Part shown: one piece after another, positions 17,034 to 26,889 of the stretch
Numbering within the stretch: the first letter of the stretch is position 1
Layout: each line of letters opens with the position of its first letter
Assembly: GCF_014195325.1 (NCBI RefSeq)
Contig: NZ_JACIBK010000017.1
Location: 62,001 to 126,000, forward strand
Reading direction: 5' to 3'
Length of the DNA stretch: 64,000 nt
Source of the DNA: Rhizobium sp. BK650
GTDB taxonomy: Bacteria > Pseudomonadota > Alphaproteobacteria > Rhizobiales > Rhizobiaceae
Translations under genes and position numbers: made by a program
The notes under the pieces: model-generated
Seen by the model: only the letters and a program-made list of their open reading frames with translations
Database searches by the model: none
Told to the model about the DNA's origin: nothing

Positions 17034-18575
17034 CTATTTTACGCGTTTGCCAACAGCAAGCAAAAGGACGCTTTCTTGGCTGAATTCGCACTCATCGAGA
17101 ATGCCGGCGATCTGGCCCTCATGCATGACGGCAATGCGGTCAGAAACGCCGATCACCTCTTCCATGTCGCTGGAGATCATCAGGATCGCGACACCGGCGT
17201 CGGCAAGCGCCCGCATCAGGCCGTATATCTCGTTCTTGGCGCCGATATCGATGCCGCGTGTCGGCTCGTCGAAGATCATCACCTTCGGGCTCATTGACAA
17301 CCATTTGGCAAGTACCACCTTCTGCTGATTGCCGCCGGACAGAGTGCCGGTTCGGCTCGAAATAGAGGGCGCTTTGATACCTAGGCGAACGCGCTGTTTT
17401 TCGGCCGCCGCCGTCTCCCGCTCGGCGGAAAGCATGAAGCGGCGGGCGAGCATGGGGAGATTGGCGAGGGTTATGTTCTGGGCGATCGAGAAATCAAGAA
17501 GAATGCCGTTGCGCTTTCGATCCTCCGGCACGAGGAAAATGCCGCGAGCAACGGCGTCCCGTGCGGAACGGACTGTAATTTTCTGCCCGTCCTGCAGAAT
17601 GTCTCCGCCATAACTGCGATCAATGCCAAACAGCACCCTGGCAAGCTCGGTACGCCCGGACCCGACGAGGCCCGCAAGTCCGAGAATTTCTCCATACCTG
17701 ATTTCCAGATCAACGGGACGCCCGGGATAGGCTTCGGTGCGCACGGCACTCACCTTCAGCGCAATTGAACCGGGTGAGCGCTGTGGCTTTGCATTACGGG
17801 CCGCAAGCATCCGGCCAATCATCAGCTTGACCATTTGGTCGTGGCCGATGTCCGTCTTGGCGAGCGTGCCCACAAGCGCGCCGTCACGGAGTACGAGGAC
17901 CCGGTCGGCTACGCGCTCAACCTCATGGAGCCGATGCGAGATGAAAATAACACTGATGCCATCCGCCTTCAGCATTTTGATGATGCTGAGCAGTCGCTCG
18001 GTTTCAGCCAGCGGCAGACTGGAAGTGGGTTCGTCGAAGATCACGAGCCTTGCGTTGATGGACAGCGCCTTGGCAATCTCCACCATCTGCTGCTCTGCAA
18101 GCGAAAGCGACGCCACGGATGTGTCGGCGGAAAAATGCGCGCCCACGCGCCTCAAAAGCGGCTTGACCATGTCCTTTAGTCGATCGCGATCGACGAGCTT
18201 AAGAGGTCCCGCCTTCAGCGGTTCGCGCCCTAGGAAGATATTGGCAGCGACGTCGAGATTCTCAAAGAGATTAAGTTCCTGATGGACGAAGGCGATTCCG
18301 GACGAGATGCTCGATTCCACAGTAAGGTAACGATGTTCTTCCCCGTCGAGCAGGATCGTACCCCGATCTGGTGCGATCACACCGCCGAGAATCTTCATCA
18401 GTGTCGACTTTCCGGCGCCGTTTTCGCCGACAAGGCCGACGACTTCGCCTGGCATGATGTCCATTGATAGGCCTTCGAGCGCAACGACACCCGGATAGGT
18501 CTTGCCAACACCGCAAAGCGAAAGGAACGGCGTTCCGGGCACGCTCGGTTGCGGGATATCGGCACTGTGGTTCAT
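17034..18575 (-). CDS. Sugar ABC transporter duplicated ATPase (RbsA/MglA-like)
   Basis: A 513-residue protein made of two ABC domains. The first has Walker A GENGAGKST, signature LSLAEQQMVEIAKAL and Walker B RLVIFDEPTSSLPL. The second has the degenerate Walker A typical of this family, then LSGGNQQKVVLAKWL and KVMIFDEPTRGIDIGAKNEIY. It powers import of a monosaccharide through the permease encoded next. It starts 75 bases after the binding-protein stop, and a strong hairpin lies in that gap. Confidence 0.94.
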   Translation of the reverse strand: MNHSADIPQPSVPGTPFLSLCGVGKTYPGVVALEGLSMDIMPGEVVGLVGENGAGKSTLMKILGGVIAPDRGTILLDGEEHRYLTVESSISSGIAFVHQELNLFENLDVAANIFLGREPLKAGPLKLVDRDRLKDMVKPLLRRVGAHFSADTSVASLSLAEQQMVEIAKALSINARLVIFDEPTSSLPLAETERLLSIIKMLKADGISVIFISHRLHEVERVADRVLVLRDGALVGTLAKTDIGHDQMVKLMIGRMLAARNAKPQRSPGSIALKVSAVRTEAYPGRPVDLEIRYGEILGLAGLVGSGRTELARVLFGIDRSYGGDILQDGQKITVRSARDAVARGIFLVPEDRKRNGILLDFSIAQNITLANLPMLARRFMLSAERETAAAEKQRVRLGIKAPSISSRTGTLSGGNQQKVVLAKWLSMSPKVMIFDEPTRGIDIGAKNEIYGLMRALADAGVAILMISSDMEEVIGVSDRIAVMHEGQIAGILDECEFSQESVLLLAVGKRVK

Positions 18576-18614
18576 CGGCTGTCCATGGCTGCTGATGCTG
18601 TCGGCGCGAAATGC

Positions 18615-18647
18615 CTTTCGCGGCGGCGGTGAGTGCCGCCGCGAAAG
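18615..18647 (-). repeat. Intercistronic hairpin, sugar ABC operon
   Basis: A perfect 13-bp inverted repeat, CTTTCGCGGCGGC / GCCGCCGCGAAAG with a 7-base loop, fills the gap between the binding-protein stop and the ATPase start. There is no T-run, so it is more likely to protect the upstream message or attenuate the downstream genes than to terminate fully. Confidence 0.75.
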
Positions 18648-18650
18648 AGG

Positions 18651-19616
18651 TCACTTTCCAGCCATGGCCTTCAGGTTGGCCGCGTATTTGTCAACGTCAT
18701 CCTTACCGATGATCACCGTCGGGATGATGATCAAGCCGTTGGCGGGAATGCCGGACTTGTCGCCCTTGAGGTAGGCGGCCATCAATTTCATGCCCTGATA
18801 CGCCCACTCGAACGGCTGCTGCACGACGGTTGCCGCGATCGTACCTTCCTTGACGCCGCCGAGCGTGATCGGATCGTCATCAAAGCCGACGACTGTGATC
18901 TGGCCGAGTTTGCCTGCGTCGCGCAGCGCCTCATAGATACGCGGCGTGTTGTAGGAGTAAAAGCCGACCATGCAGGTCAAGTCGGGGCTCGCCACCAACG
19001 CATCCTCCACGTTCTTCTTGGCACGCGTCTGGTCGATGTCGTCACCGCGAACGTCGACCAGCTCGATCTTGGTACCCTTGAGCCCCTCCTTCATCCCTTC
19101 GATGCGTTCGCGGGCGTTATCGGCGCCCAACAGGCCGACGAAGCCCATGCACTTTCCGCCGTCCGGCATCGCCTTCTTGGCGATTTCGGCGGCCTGTTTG
19201 CCGGCGTCGACGTTCGAAGAACCGATGTAGGCGACGCGGTTGGTCTTCGGCGCGTCGCTGTCGGTAGTGAAGAGAGCCGTCTGCGAGCCGATCTTGTTGA
19301 GGCCGTCCGTCTGGGTCTTGGGATCGACAGCGGAGACCATGATCCCCTTGACCCCGGCACTGACGAGATCTTCCATGAGACGCTGCTGAATGGCGACGGC
19401 CGCCTGCTCAGGATATTTCAGCTCCATGTTGTACTCTGGCATCTCGCCCTGCGCCTTTTTCACTCCCGCCTCGGCGGCTTTCCAAAAGTCGGATGCTCCA
19501 TTGACGACGAATGCGAGTGTCGGTTTGTCGGCGGCCTGCGATACTGCCATAGGCGCCGCGCTCAGCATCAACGCGGCGAAAAAAAAGGCTGCATTTTTCC
19601 GTTTCAGCTGTTTCAT
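18651..19616 (-). CDS. Sugar ABC transporter periplasmic binding protein
   Basis: A 321-residue type I binding protein. A signal peptide (MKQLKRKNAAFFFAALMLSA to about ALA-like QAAD) precedes PTLAFVVNGASDFWKAAEAG, MVSAVDPKTQTDGLNKIG, AYIGSSNVDAGKQAAEIAKK, VGLLGADNARERIEGMKEGLKG and VVGFDDDPITLGGVKEG. These are standard positions for ribose-binding-protein relatives. It heads the operon and supplies substrate to the ATPase and permease downstream. No regulator is encoded next to it. The sugar is unknown. Confidence 0.92.
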   Translation of the reverse strand: MKQLKRKNAAFFFAALMLSAAPMAVSQAADKPTLAFVVNGASDFWKAAEAGVKKAQGEMPEYNMELKYPEQAAVAIQQRLMEDLVSAGVKGIMVSAVDPKTQTDGLNKIGSQTALFTTDSDAPKTNRVAYIGSSNVDAGKQAAEIAKKAMPDGGKCMGFVGLLGADNARERIEGMKEGLKGTKIELVDVRGDDIDQTRAKKNVEDALVASPDLTCMVGFYSYNTPRIYEALRDAGKLGQITVVGFDDDPITLGGVKEGTIAATVVQQPFEWAYQGMKLMAAYLKGDKSGIPANGLIIIPTVIIGKDDVDKYAANLKAMAGK

Positions 19617-20169
19617 AATACTCCTCCCAGGGCCGCGGTTGCGAGGGCCCGTTCGCGACTTACGGCCGGCCGAATGCGCAGCCCCTCCAAGGTCCGTCGC
19701 GAGGCGACGTGTGGCATAGGTGCCGATCGCACCACGACGGTATACCAGAATCTAAATTAGTAAATAGTAATATTAATGTCGATCAAAACATGCCGGTGCG
19801 AAGTCAGATCCGCCCTCGCCGGCACAACCGCAAAGGCTTCGCGTGCGGGAGGAGCCCTTCAGTGGGATCTAGTCGGGCTAAGGACGAACGGGTGAGAGCC
19901 TGTGCGACCTGCTGCAGTCCACCTCAGGCGAAATCCGTTCGGCCACGGCCTTTACAAGGCCGAGGCATCCCTCGAGGTAGCAGTGGGGCAACGTCGAAGT
20001 GGTCCAGTCTGCGACCTTAACAGGTCGGCTGGTTCAACCACAGGCGGATTTTGGAGCCTATCGGCAACATGCCACCAGCCCGAGGAGCAGTGTTACGCCA
20101 GGCTAGAGGCGCCAGCCATAGCCGCATAACTTAGACGAAACGGCCTCCGGCAGACCGCCGCGCCCAGTA
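19617..20169. other. Upstream region of the sugar ABC operon, otherwise empty
   Basis: An AT-rich patch around 19750-19790 (TAGTAAATAGTAATATTAATG) is the likely promoter area of the binding-protein gene. The rest, up to the end of the broken GGDEF gene, has open frames on the plus strand without family resemblance. Confidence 0.45.
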
Positions 20170-21436
20170 TTATCTGAATGACACTTCGACGTTTTGGCGG
20201 TCCTGCGCAACAACGCGGCAACGGGTTTCGAAGCCTTCGCCGCGGATTAGCAGATCAAACTCAGGCGGGATGGCTGAGGTGTTCGAAAGGACCAGACCTG
20301 CACCGTCGCTGCCGAGCGACTTAACCGTGCAGTCGATTACTGAACGCCGCTCGTTGAACAGGATGGAACCGCTTTTCAGTACCCGGCGGCGTTCTCCTCC
20401 GTTTTCACCCTTCAGCTCATGCCATGAGACGCAGCAATTTCGTCCTCTGCTTTTGGCGGAATACATCGCAGCGTCCGCCTGAGCGATGAGCGTATCGATG
20501 TCACGGCTGACAACCGAAAGGGTAGTCGACCCGATACTGGCTGTGGCACTCACAGTGCCGAAGTCGCCGTTCACAAGCACCCCGGCGATAGCGATCCGCA
20601 ACTTCTCCGCAACAGCTGCCGCTGCGGCCCTATCGACAGGGGGAAGTAATAACGCAAATTCCTCGCCCCCGAGACGCCCAATAAAGTCTCCTGCCCGCAG
20701 GGTGCTCCTATAAGCGCCACTAACCGCTTGAGAACCTCATCGCCGGCAGTATGTCCGTAAGTGTCGTTTACCTTCTTAGAGTGATCCACATCCAGCACAA
20801 GGCAGGAGAGATCATGCTGATGCCTCAGTGCCTGGGCGATCAATTTCTCGCTTTCGGACTTGAAGGCTTTTCGCGTGAGAAGGCCCGTCAACCCATCGGT
20901 CGCAGCAAATTGAAGCAGCTCAATGCGTTCCATTGCAAGTCCAGCTAACTCCTGGAGAATAACGAGGTCCCTCGCCCCGATTGACTTGGGCCGCCGGTCA
21001 ATCGCGCACACCGTTCCCAAAGTAAGCCCCTCTCGTGTTTTGAGCGGCACGCCAGCATAGAAACGGATGTGAGCGTCGCCGGTCACCGAAGGATTATTCG
21101 CGACCCTGGCGTCCTGGGATGCGTCCTCGATGACCATCGGCTCTCCCGAGTCGATGATCAACGTGCAGAAGCTGTCTTCTCGCGGGACTTCCGAATTCGG
21201 CAAGCCAACACAGGCCTGATACCATTGGCGATGCGCGTCGATGACAGACACAAGACCAATATCGACACCAATATCGACCGAAAATATTTCTTTGATAAGC
21301 CGAACTATGCGTTCGAAGCTCGAATCCCTTGGTGCGTCGCGTCCAACAAGTCAAACTGGTCCAGTGCTTCGAGCCGCTCTCGCTCGCGCTGAACTCGTTC
21401 CGCAGTCAATCTTCCGAATGTCCGTAGAGTGTTCAT
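20170..21436 (-). pseudogene. GAF-GGDEF-PilZ diguanylate cyclase gene with two frameshifts
   Basis: Starts MNTLRTFGRLTAERVQRERE at 21436. After FDLLDAT the frame breaks (near 21335) and continues in another frame as APRDSSFERIVRLIKEIFSVDIG, joining the GAF domain (VSVIDAHRQWYQACVGL, VGLPN, DASQDARVANNP, FYAGVPLKTREGLTLGTVCAID). The GGDEF domain begins FAATDGLTGLLTRKAF and LVLDVDHSKKVNDTYGH, then breaks again near 20715. The other frame holds the active-site motif RLGGEEFALLLPPVDRA and IADAAMYSAK-like QADAAMYSAKSRGRN. A C-terminal PilZ-like domain (ERRRVLKSGSILF, IDCTVKSLGSDG) follows. As written no full-length enzyme is made, since the GGEEF motif is out of frame. Confidence 0.8.
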
Positions 21437-21684
21437 TTAGCCCACCATATCAAGCGGCTGGATCATGGAAGCGATACATTAAATTTCGATTAGACGGCTA
21501 GGGGTCACGGGATTGAGCGATTTTCGAGACCGCGAAAAGCATAGTGCCGCGTGACGCACCATGGAGAGGATTGTGCTCATTGAGGATCAGTTGATCTAGG
21601 CGAAGCAGCGTCTCGCCGATCTCGATACCCACTTTTTTGGGCCGTCTCCTGCTCGACTGCGTTGCGGTTGGATCATCCTCACGA

Positions 21685-22506
21685 CTAAAATGTCGGCGGC
21701 GTGTTGATCCAGATGAGCGTGGTCGGTCCGTCGAAATTGTTGCGCCATGAATGCAGCCGCGTGCTTTCGAAATAAAAGCTGTCTCCAAGGCGCAGTTCAT
21801 GAAACTGGTCACCATCAAGAATGATTTCCAGGCTTCCGGCCAGAACATGGATGAATTCCTCACCCTCGTGCTGATAGGCGCCCTCGCTCGAGGCACCGGG
21901 AGCAAGATCGAAACGATGGCACTCCATTTGGTTGTTGCCGTCTGCGAGAACCCGAATGGTGACGCCGGAGGCTGTCGTCGGCCATGTTGTCCATTGCCCA
22001 TCCCGAACGAGTGATGCACCGTTTCGCGATTTTCCCTGGCCGCTCAACGTCGCAATGGTGGTTCCGAGGTGCTGGGCGACATTGTGGAGCGCAGTGACAG
22101 AAATGCCTTGAGACGTGCGCTCGAAGGTGGACAGCACGGACAGGGCTGTGCCCGTAGCCCGGGCAACCGCCTCCAGCGTCAGACCGGCTTCCTTTCGCAA
22201 ATGCCTGACTTTCATCCCGATCGACAGATCGATACCCACGCGCACCTCTGTGGGCTCTTCGCTCCGTCGATCCCCGCCGCTATTTGGGATCAATGCCTGT
22301 TTGATGGCAGCCGGATTGAGACCTTTTTCGCTTCGAAGCCAACTGATCGTCTTCAATCGCTCGATCAGGGCAGCATCGTAGAGCCTTTGACCGGTCGGCG
22401 TACGGATAGGAACCACGAGCCCCTGCTGTTCCCACAGCCTGAGCGTGGACGGCGAGACGCCTGCCGTGCGCGCAGCTTCAGCAATCTTGAGGTGGGTTAC
22501 GTCCAT
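21685..22506 (-). CDS. MerR-XRE-cupin three-domain transcriptional regulator
   Basis: A 273-residue protein that joins three modules. Residues 1-70 are a MerR-type winged helix (LKIAEAARTAGVSPSTLRLWEQQGLV, TPTGQRLYDAALIERLKTI). Residues about 93-150 are an XRE/Cro helix-turn-helix (IGMKVRHLRKEAGLTLEAVARATG, LSVLSTFERTSQGISVTAL). Residues about 190-270 are a cupin (HEGEEFIHVLAGSLEIILDG, LGDSFYFESTRLHSW). XRE-cupin proteins such as PuuR are known regulators of polyamine and GABA catabolism. It is divergent from gabT with 137 bases between, so it most likely controls gabTD. Two DNA-binding domains in one chain is unusual. Confidence 0.88.
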   Translation of the reverse strand: MDVTHLKIAEAARTAGVSPSTLRLWEQQGLVVPIRTPTGQRLYDAALIERLKTISWLRSEKGLNPAAIKQALIPNSGGDRRSEEPTEVRVGIDLSIGMKVRHLRKEAGLTLEAVARATGTALSVLSTFERTSQGISVTALHNVAQHLGTTIATLSGQGKSRNGASLVRDGQWTTWPTTASGVTIRVLADGNNQMECHRFDLAPGASSEGAYQHEGEEFIHVLAGSLEIILDGDQFHELRLGDSFYFESTRLHSWRNNFDGPTTLIWINTPPTF

Positions 22507-22586
22507 AAACCGGCGCTTTGACGATGTTTTGCTGAAGCTTTCATAATTGCGAAAAGCCCCGTTGCAAACCTACAGAAAAAATGTAG

Positions 22587-22596
22587 AGAATATTCT
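22587..22596. promoter_or_regulatory. Candidate operator between the regulator and gabT
   Basis: The intergenic region holds the perfect palindrome AGAATATTCT within the wider near-symmetric TAGAGAATATTCTATA, 48 bases before the gabT start. Position between divergent genes and symmetry make it a candidate site for the MerR-XRE-cupin protein. No binding evidence. Confidence 0.45.
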
Positions 22597-22643
22597 ATAC
22601 GGAAGAACGCAAAGAACCACAATACGTAGGGGACGTCACCATC

Positions 22644-23924
22644 ATGCTGAATCTGGAAATTGCCTCGCGCCGCTCGGATGCCATTTCACGGGGGGTCGGC
22701 GTCACGACACAGATCTATGCCGAAAAGGCCCAGAATGCGGAAATCTGGGACGTGGAAGGCCGTCGATACATCGATTTTGCAGCCGGTATCGCCGTGGTCA
22801 ACACCGGCCATCGCCATCCCAAGGTCCTCGCTGCCGTGAAGGATCAGCTCGACCATTTCACCCATACCTGTCATCAGGTCGTTCCCTACGAGAACTACGT
22901 TCGTCTTGCTGAGCGCCTCAACAATCTCGTTCCGGGCGACTTCAAGAAGAAGACGATTTTCGTCACAACGGGTGCCGAAGCCGTCGAAAACGCCATCAAA
23001 ATTGCCCGAGCGGCAACCACTCGTTCCGCAGTCATCGCGTTTACAGGCGGGTTCCATGGCCGTACCTTCATGGGCATGGCGCTGACCGGCAAGGTCGTGC
23101 CTTACAAGAGCGGTTTCGGCCCCATGGTACCGGATGTTTTCCATGTGCCGTTCCCGGTAGAACTGCATGGCCAGAGCATAGAGGATTCCCTTGCTGTTTT
23201 AGACAAGATGTTCAAGGCCGACGTCGATCCGAGCCGGGTTGCGGCCTTTATCGTCGAGCCTGTCCAAGGCGAAGGCGGCTTCTACGAGGTTCCCCGCACG
23301 TTCATGCAGAAGCTGCGGGAAATTGCAGACAAGCACGGCATTCTGTTGATTGCGGACGAGGTTCAGACCGGATTTGCCCGTACCGGCAAGCTATTTGCCA
23401 TGGAGCGTTATGGGGTTGTGGCCGATATCACCACGATGGCAAAAGGCTTGGGCGGCGGCTTCCCAATCGCAGCCGTTACGGGCCGTGCGGAGATTATGGA
23501 CGCCCCAGGCCCCGGTGGCTTGGGTGGCACCTATGGAGGTAATCCGATCGGCATCGCGGCAGGCAATGCCGTTCTCGATGTCATTGAGGAAGAGAACCTC
23601 TGCGAGCGTGCAAACTCGCTTGGCAACCGCCTGAAGCAGAGGCTCCAGTCACTTCGCGAAGCCGCGCCGCAGATTGTCGACATTCGCGGGCCGGGCTTTA
23701 TGAACGCGGTGGAGTTTAATCTTCCGGGAACCAACACACCAAATGCAGACTTTACGAACAAGGTTCGTGAGCGTGCTCTGCAGAAAGGTCTTATCCTGCT
23801 AACATGCGGTGTCTATGGAAACGTCATCCGTTTCCTCGCTCCAATCACGATCGAAGATGACGTGTTCAACGAAGCACTCTCCATTCTCGAAACGACACTT
23901 CGTGAATGCGCTGCGGAGGCCTGA
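22644..23924 (+). CDS. gabT: 4-aminobutyrate aminotransferase
   Basis: A 426-residue class III PLP aminotransferase. Typical stretches are YIDFAAGIAVVNTGHRHPKV, FVTTGAEAVENAIKIARA, FTGGFHGRTFMGMALTGK, VEPVQGEGGFYEVP, ILLIADEVQTGFARTGKLFAME and the PLP lysine in TTMAKGLGGGFP (Lys267). This matches GabT, which transfers the amino group of GABA to 2-oxoglutarate giving succinate semialdehyde. It is followed by gabD after 3 bases, which confirms the pathway. The start at 22644 lies 137 bases from the divergent regulator. Confidence 0.93.
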   Translation: MLNLEIASRRSDAISRGVGVTTQIYAEKAQNAEIWDVEGRRYIDFAAGIAVVNTGHRHPKVLAAVKDQLDHFTHTCHQVVPYENYVRLAERLNNLVPGDFKKKTIFVTTGAEAVENAIKIARAATTRSAVIAFTGGFHGRTFMGMALTGKVVPYKSGFGPMVPDVFHVPFPVELHGQSIEDSLAVLDKMFKADVDPSRVAAFIVEPVQGEGGFYEVPRTFMQKLREIADKHGILLIADEVQTGFARTGKLFAMERYGVVADITTMAKGLGGGFPIAAVTGRAEIMDAPGPGGLGGTYGGNPIGIAAGNAVLDVIEEENLCERANSLGNRLKQRLQSLREAAPQIVDIRGPGFMNAVEFNLPGTNTPNADFTNKVRERALQKGLILLTCGVYGNVIRFLAPITIEDDVFNEALSILETTLRECAAEA

Positions 23925-23927
23925 TCA

Positions 23928-25406
23928 ATGACGATCTCTGAAAACCTGCTGTCAAAACTGAAAGACGCCTCTCTCGTTGTCGATAAGGCCTTGATTGCTG
24001 GCGAATGGGTTGTGGCAAGCGATAGCGGCAAAACATTCGACGTGACTAACCCGTCCACGGGTGACGTCGTCGCAACGCTGCCGGATATGGGCCGCGCGGA
24101 AACGGCGCGTGCGATCGATGCGGCATACAAAGCGCAGAAAATCTGGGCGGCCAAAACGGGCAAGGACCGTGCAAGCGTATTGCGCAAGCTGTTCGATCTT
24201 CTGGTTGCCAACGCCGACGATCTTGCCACCATCCTAACCATGGAAATGGGGAAACCGCTGGCCGAAGCGAAGGGAGAAATCCTTTACGGCGCTTCCTATG
24301 TCGAGTGGTTCGGCGAAGAGGCGAAGCGCGTCTATGGCGACACTATACCTGGCCACCAGCAGGACAAGCGCATCATCGTCATCAAGCAGCCGGTCGGCGT
24401 CGTGGCCTCGATAACACCATGGAATTTTCCGAATGCGATGCTGGCCCGCAAGTTCGCTCCGGCGGTCGCGGCTGGGTGTTCCATGGTTTCCAAACCGGCT
24501 GCGGAAACCCCGCTTTCGGCACTGGCCCTTGCCGTATTGGCGGAACGCGCCGGATTGCCGGCCGGAATCTTCAATGTCGTTCTTTCGAAGGATTCAGCCG
24601 CAATCGGCAAGGAATTCACTGAAAACGATAAGGTGCGCAAGCTCACATTCACCGGGTCTACCAATGTCGGCAAGATTCTGATGCGCCAAGGCGCCGATCA
24701 GATCATGAAGCTCGGTCTAGAACTCGGCGGCAATGCACCCTTCATCGTGTTCGATGATGCAGATATCGATGCTGCCGTCGAAGGTGCGATGATCTCCAAA
24801 TATCGCAACAACGGACAGACCTGCGTTTGCGCCAATCGTCTCTATATCCAGTCTGGCGTCTACGATGCCTTTGCGAAAAAACTCTCCGAAAAAGTCTCCG
24901 CCATGAAGGTCGGCGACGGTTTCGAGGCGGGCGTCAGCGCCGGGCCACTGATCACGGCTAAGGCGTTGGAAAAAGTGCAGGAACATATCGCAGACGCCGT
25001 TTCCAAGGGGGCATCCATCGCGCTCGGGGGAAATCCGGACAACCGTGGCGGCCTGTTCTTCCAGCCCACCGTCCTGACGGGCGTGACCAAAGACATGAAG
25101 GTTGCCCGCGAGGAAACATTCGGCCCCGTCGCACCGCTCTTCAAGTTCGAGACGGAAGAGGACGTGATCGAAATGGCCAACAATACCGAGTTCGGCTTGG
25201 CTTCCTATTTCTACTCCAAGGATATGTCCAAGATATTCCGTGTCGCCGAGGCACTGGAATATGGCATGGTCGGCATCAATACCGGCCTCATTTCAACTGA
25301 AGTCGCTCCCTTCGGCGGCATCAAGCAGTCCGGCCAAGGCCGTGAGGGTTCGAAATATGGAATCGAGGATTATCTCGAAATCAAATATCTGTGCCTGAGC
25401 ATTTAA
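23928..25406 (+). CDS. gabD: Succinate-semialdehyde dehydrogenase
   Basis: A 492-residue aldehyde dehydrogenase. The NAD(P)-binding region ITPWNFPNAMLARKFAPA, the catalytic glutamate in LELGGNAPFIVFDDADID and the nucleophile in GQTCVCANR (Cys299) are all present, together with the C-terminal PFGGIKQSGQGREGSKYGIEDY typical of GabD. It oxidises succinate semialdehyde to succinate for the TCA cycle. It is cotranscribed with gabT. A second, less similar semialdehyde dehydrogenase lies in the ectoine cluster at 33052. Confidence 0.94.
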   Translation: MTISENLLSKLKDASLVVDKALIAGEWVVASDSGKTFDVTNPSTGDVVATLPDMGRAETARAIDAAYKAQKIWAAKTGKDRASVLRKLFDLLVANADDLATILTMEMGKPLAEAKGEILYGASYVEWFGEEAKRVYGDTIPGHQQDKRIIVIKQPVGVVASITPWNFPNAMLARKFAPAVAAGCSMVSKPAAETPLSALALAVLAERAGLPAGIFNVVLSKDSAAIGKEFTENDKVRKLTFTGSTNVGKILMRQGADQIMKLGLELGGNAPFIVFDDADIDAAVEGAMISKYRNNGQTCVCANRLYIQSGVYDAFAKKLSEKVSAMKVGDGFEAGVSAGPLITAKALEKVQEHIADAVSKGASIALGGNPDNRGGLFFQPTVLTGVTKDMKVAREETFGPVAPLFKFETEEDVIEMANNTEFGLASYFYSKDMSKIFRVAEALEYGMVGINTGLISTEVAPFGGIKQSGQGREGSKYGIEDYLEIKYLCLSI

Positions 25407-25993
25407 TGCCAGCAGCGGTGAGATAGCGCACGGTCTCGCGTCTCCATTGACCAGACATAGACTGCCACCAGGGTCTATTGCGTGAACTCTATAGGTCGTA
25501 CAGGAGGGGTGCGACGAAAAGGAAGCCATGATCCCGTGCTACCCTTGCTTGACAGCTCCCATTACGGAATTGTGGACGTGCTTGAGACGGGTGGAACTGT
25601 TGAAAGCTTTTCACCAAGACACGACGATACTTACAAGTATCGTGGGTCCTCGTCTTTAGTAGCTAGTCGAACCGCCCTGCAGGGGGTTGTTTCACTCTGC
25701 CGCTTAGGCCGAGCATGTTCATTGCACGCCTCATTGCAGTTTAGGAATTCAATCTGCGCATTCGCTCTGTGGCGCAATTCACGAAGCTGGTGCGCCCGCG
25801 TGGATAACGAACCGCTTCAGCAACGCCACCGAAGATCGTCGCATTGACAGTGAATACGCTGACTTCGTCAAGATCCCGGATAAGGCGGCTATCGCCTTGC
25901 TGAACGTCCTTATCCTCTGTGGGTAGCGAATACGAGCAATGGTCAGATTTCAATTTCCTGATATCATACCGCGTTGTGTGGGGAGTAGACGTT
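25407..25993. other. Gene-free stretch with one perfect 20-bp palindrome
   Basis: Nothing coding was recognised. At 25624-25643 there is a perfect inverted repeat, ACGATACTT / AAGTATCGT with a 2-base spacer. It has no T-run, so it is more like a protein-binding palindrome than a terminator. No gene start follows it closely. Confidence 0.45.
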
Positions 25994-26215
25994 ATGATGA
26001 GTTTGGTTCCAGACGCATTTTACTGGGCACGATCCGACAGGCTTACGAACGGCCGAACGACGATTGTGCAAGTATCTACGATTTTCGGCGAAGATCCCGA
26101 TTTCTGGACATTGGCGGTACTCGGCTCCGACCAGCATCACATGATCGGTGATTTCGAGATCATCGCCCTCGTCGAACCGCTTGAAGGCTATTCGCTGCGT
26201 CAAGCCGCTGAGTAG
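25994..26215 (+). CDS. Small hypothetical protein (73 aa)
   Basis: Starts MMSLVPDAFYWARSDRLTNG at 25994 after a purine-rich GGGAGTAG. It continues RTTIVQVSTIFGEDPDFWTLAVLG, then HHMIGDFEIIALVEPLEGYSLRQ. Composition and codon use look like a real coding region, and I have a faint memory of similar rhizobial hypotheticals. No signal peptide or membrane segment. Function unknown. Confidence 0.55.
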   Translation: MMSLVPDAFYWARSDRLTNGRTTIVQVSTIFGEDPDFWTLAVLGSDQHHMIGDFEIIALVEPLEGYSLRQAAE

Positions 26216-26420
26216 TCTCGGAGTCTCCGCCGCGCCTCAGTCCTCGGTCACGGCGAGTTGGAACCGTCAGACTGGGGATCGGCTTCTGCTTTCTCCCCAA
26301 AATATTCAGAGCTTGGGAACTTTCGTAGCGCAACGACGTAATGCGTTCGGGTCGCACGGCTGAGGTTTCATTTTGCCCCGGAACCTCAAAACGGTCGGAC
26401 GACCTGTCTAACTTCCCTTT

Positions 26421-26445
26421 GCCCGCTTCGGCGGGCTTCTTTTTG
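26421..26445 (+). terminator. Rho-independent terminator
   Basis: GCCCGC-TTCG-GCGGGC followed by TTCTTTTT is a textbook UUCG-loop terminator on the plus strand. It lies about 205 bases after the small ORF ending at 26215, so it may end that transcript or an unrecognised small RNA just before it. Confidence 0.8.
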
Positions 26446-26889
26446 CGATTATACGAAGACTTGAAGCTTGGGTCTTTAGTCCGATTGCTGGCCGCAGTCC
26501 GTCCGCTCGTTACAGTATTGGCTTGGGCCGTAGAGTGCGGAAAGGGTGGCTCTCCCAGTCCGGGGGCCGCCCTTTTCGATCTTTTATCCAGGAATTCTTG
26601 TCTGCTTCCCCGCGGGCTTCGGCATCTTGGGATGACGCCGCAGATTGGTTTTAGGCCCGCCCTCGCCGTACGCTTGCGCCTTCAATTCTCTAAGTTTTAA
26701 AGAACCGCAATAGTTGCTATCGAAGCGGGCGGACGGGCAGCTGCCGACCGCTGGCTGCCGCCATTGCGCTGTACGTGCCAGTCAGCTCTATCGGCAGTTT
26801 CGCCGTTGCATCCAGTCCGGCTTGAACAAATTCCCCTCGACCGGATTATCTCCGATGAACCTAGGAAAGCCGCCGGACGTGGGGAGTCA
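26446..26889. other. Upstream region of the MFS gene
   Basis: No recognised gene. The frame of the MFS gene is open back to 26764, but the extra residues lack hydrophobic character and a start signal. A weaker inverted repeat lies near 26545-26575. Confidence 0.4.

Noticed and set aside
19800..20130. Possible transposase debris upstream of the sugar ABC operon
   Set aside because: The minus-strand translations have a vague mobile-element look, but no conserved motif could be named.
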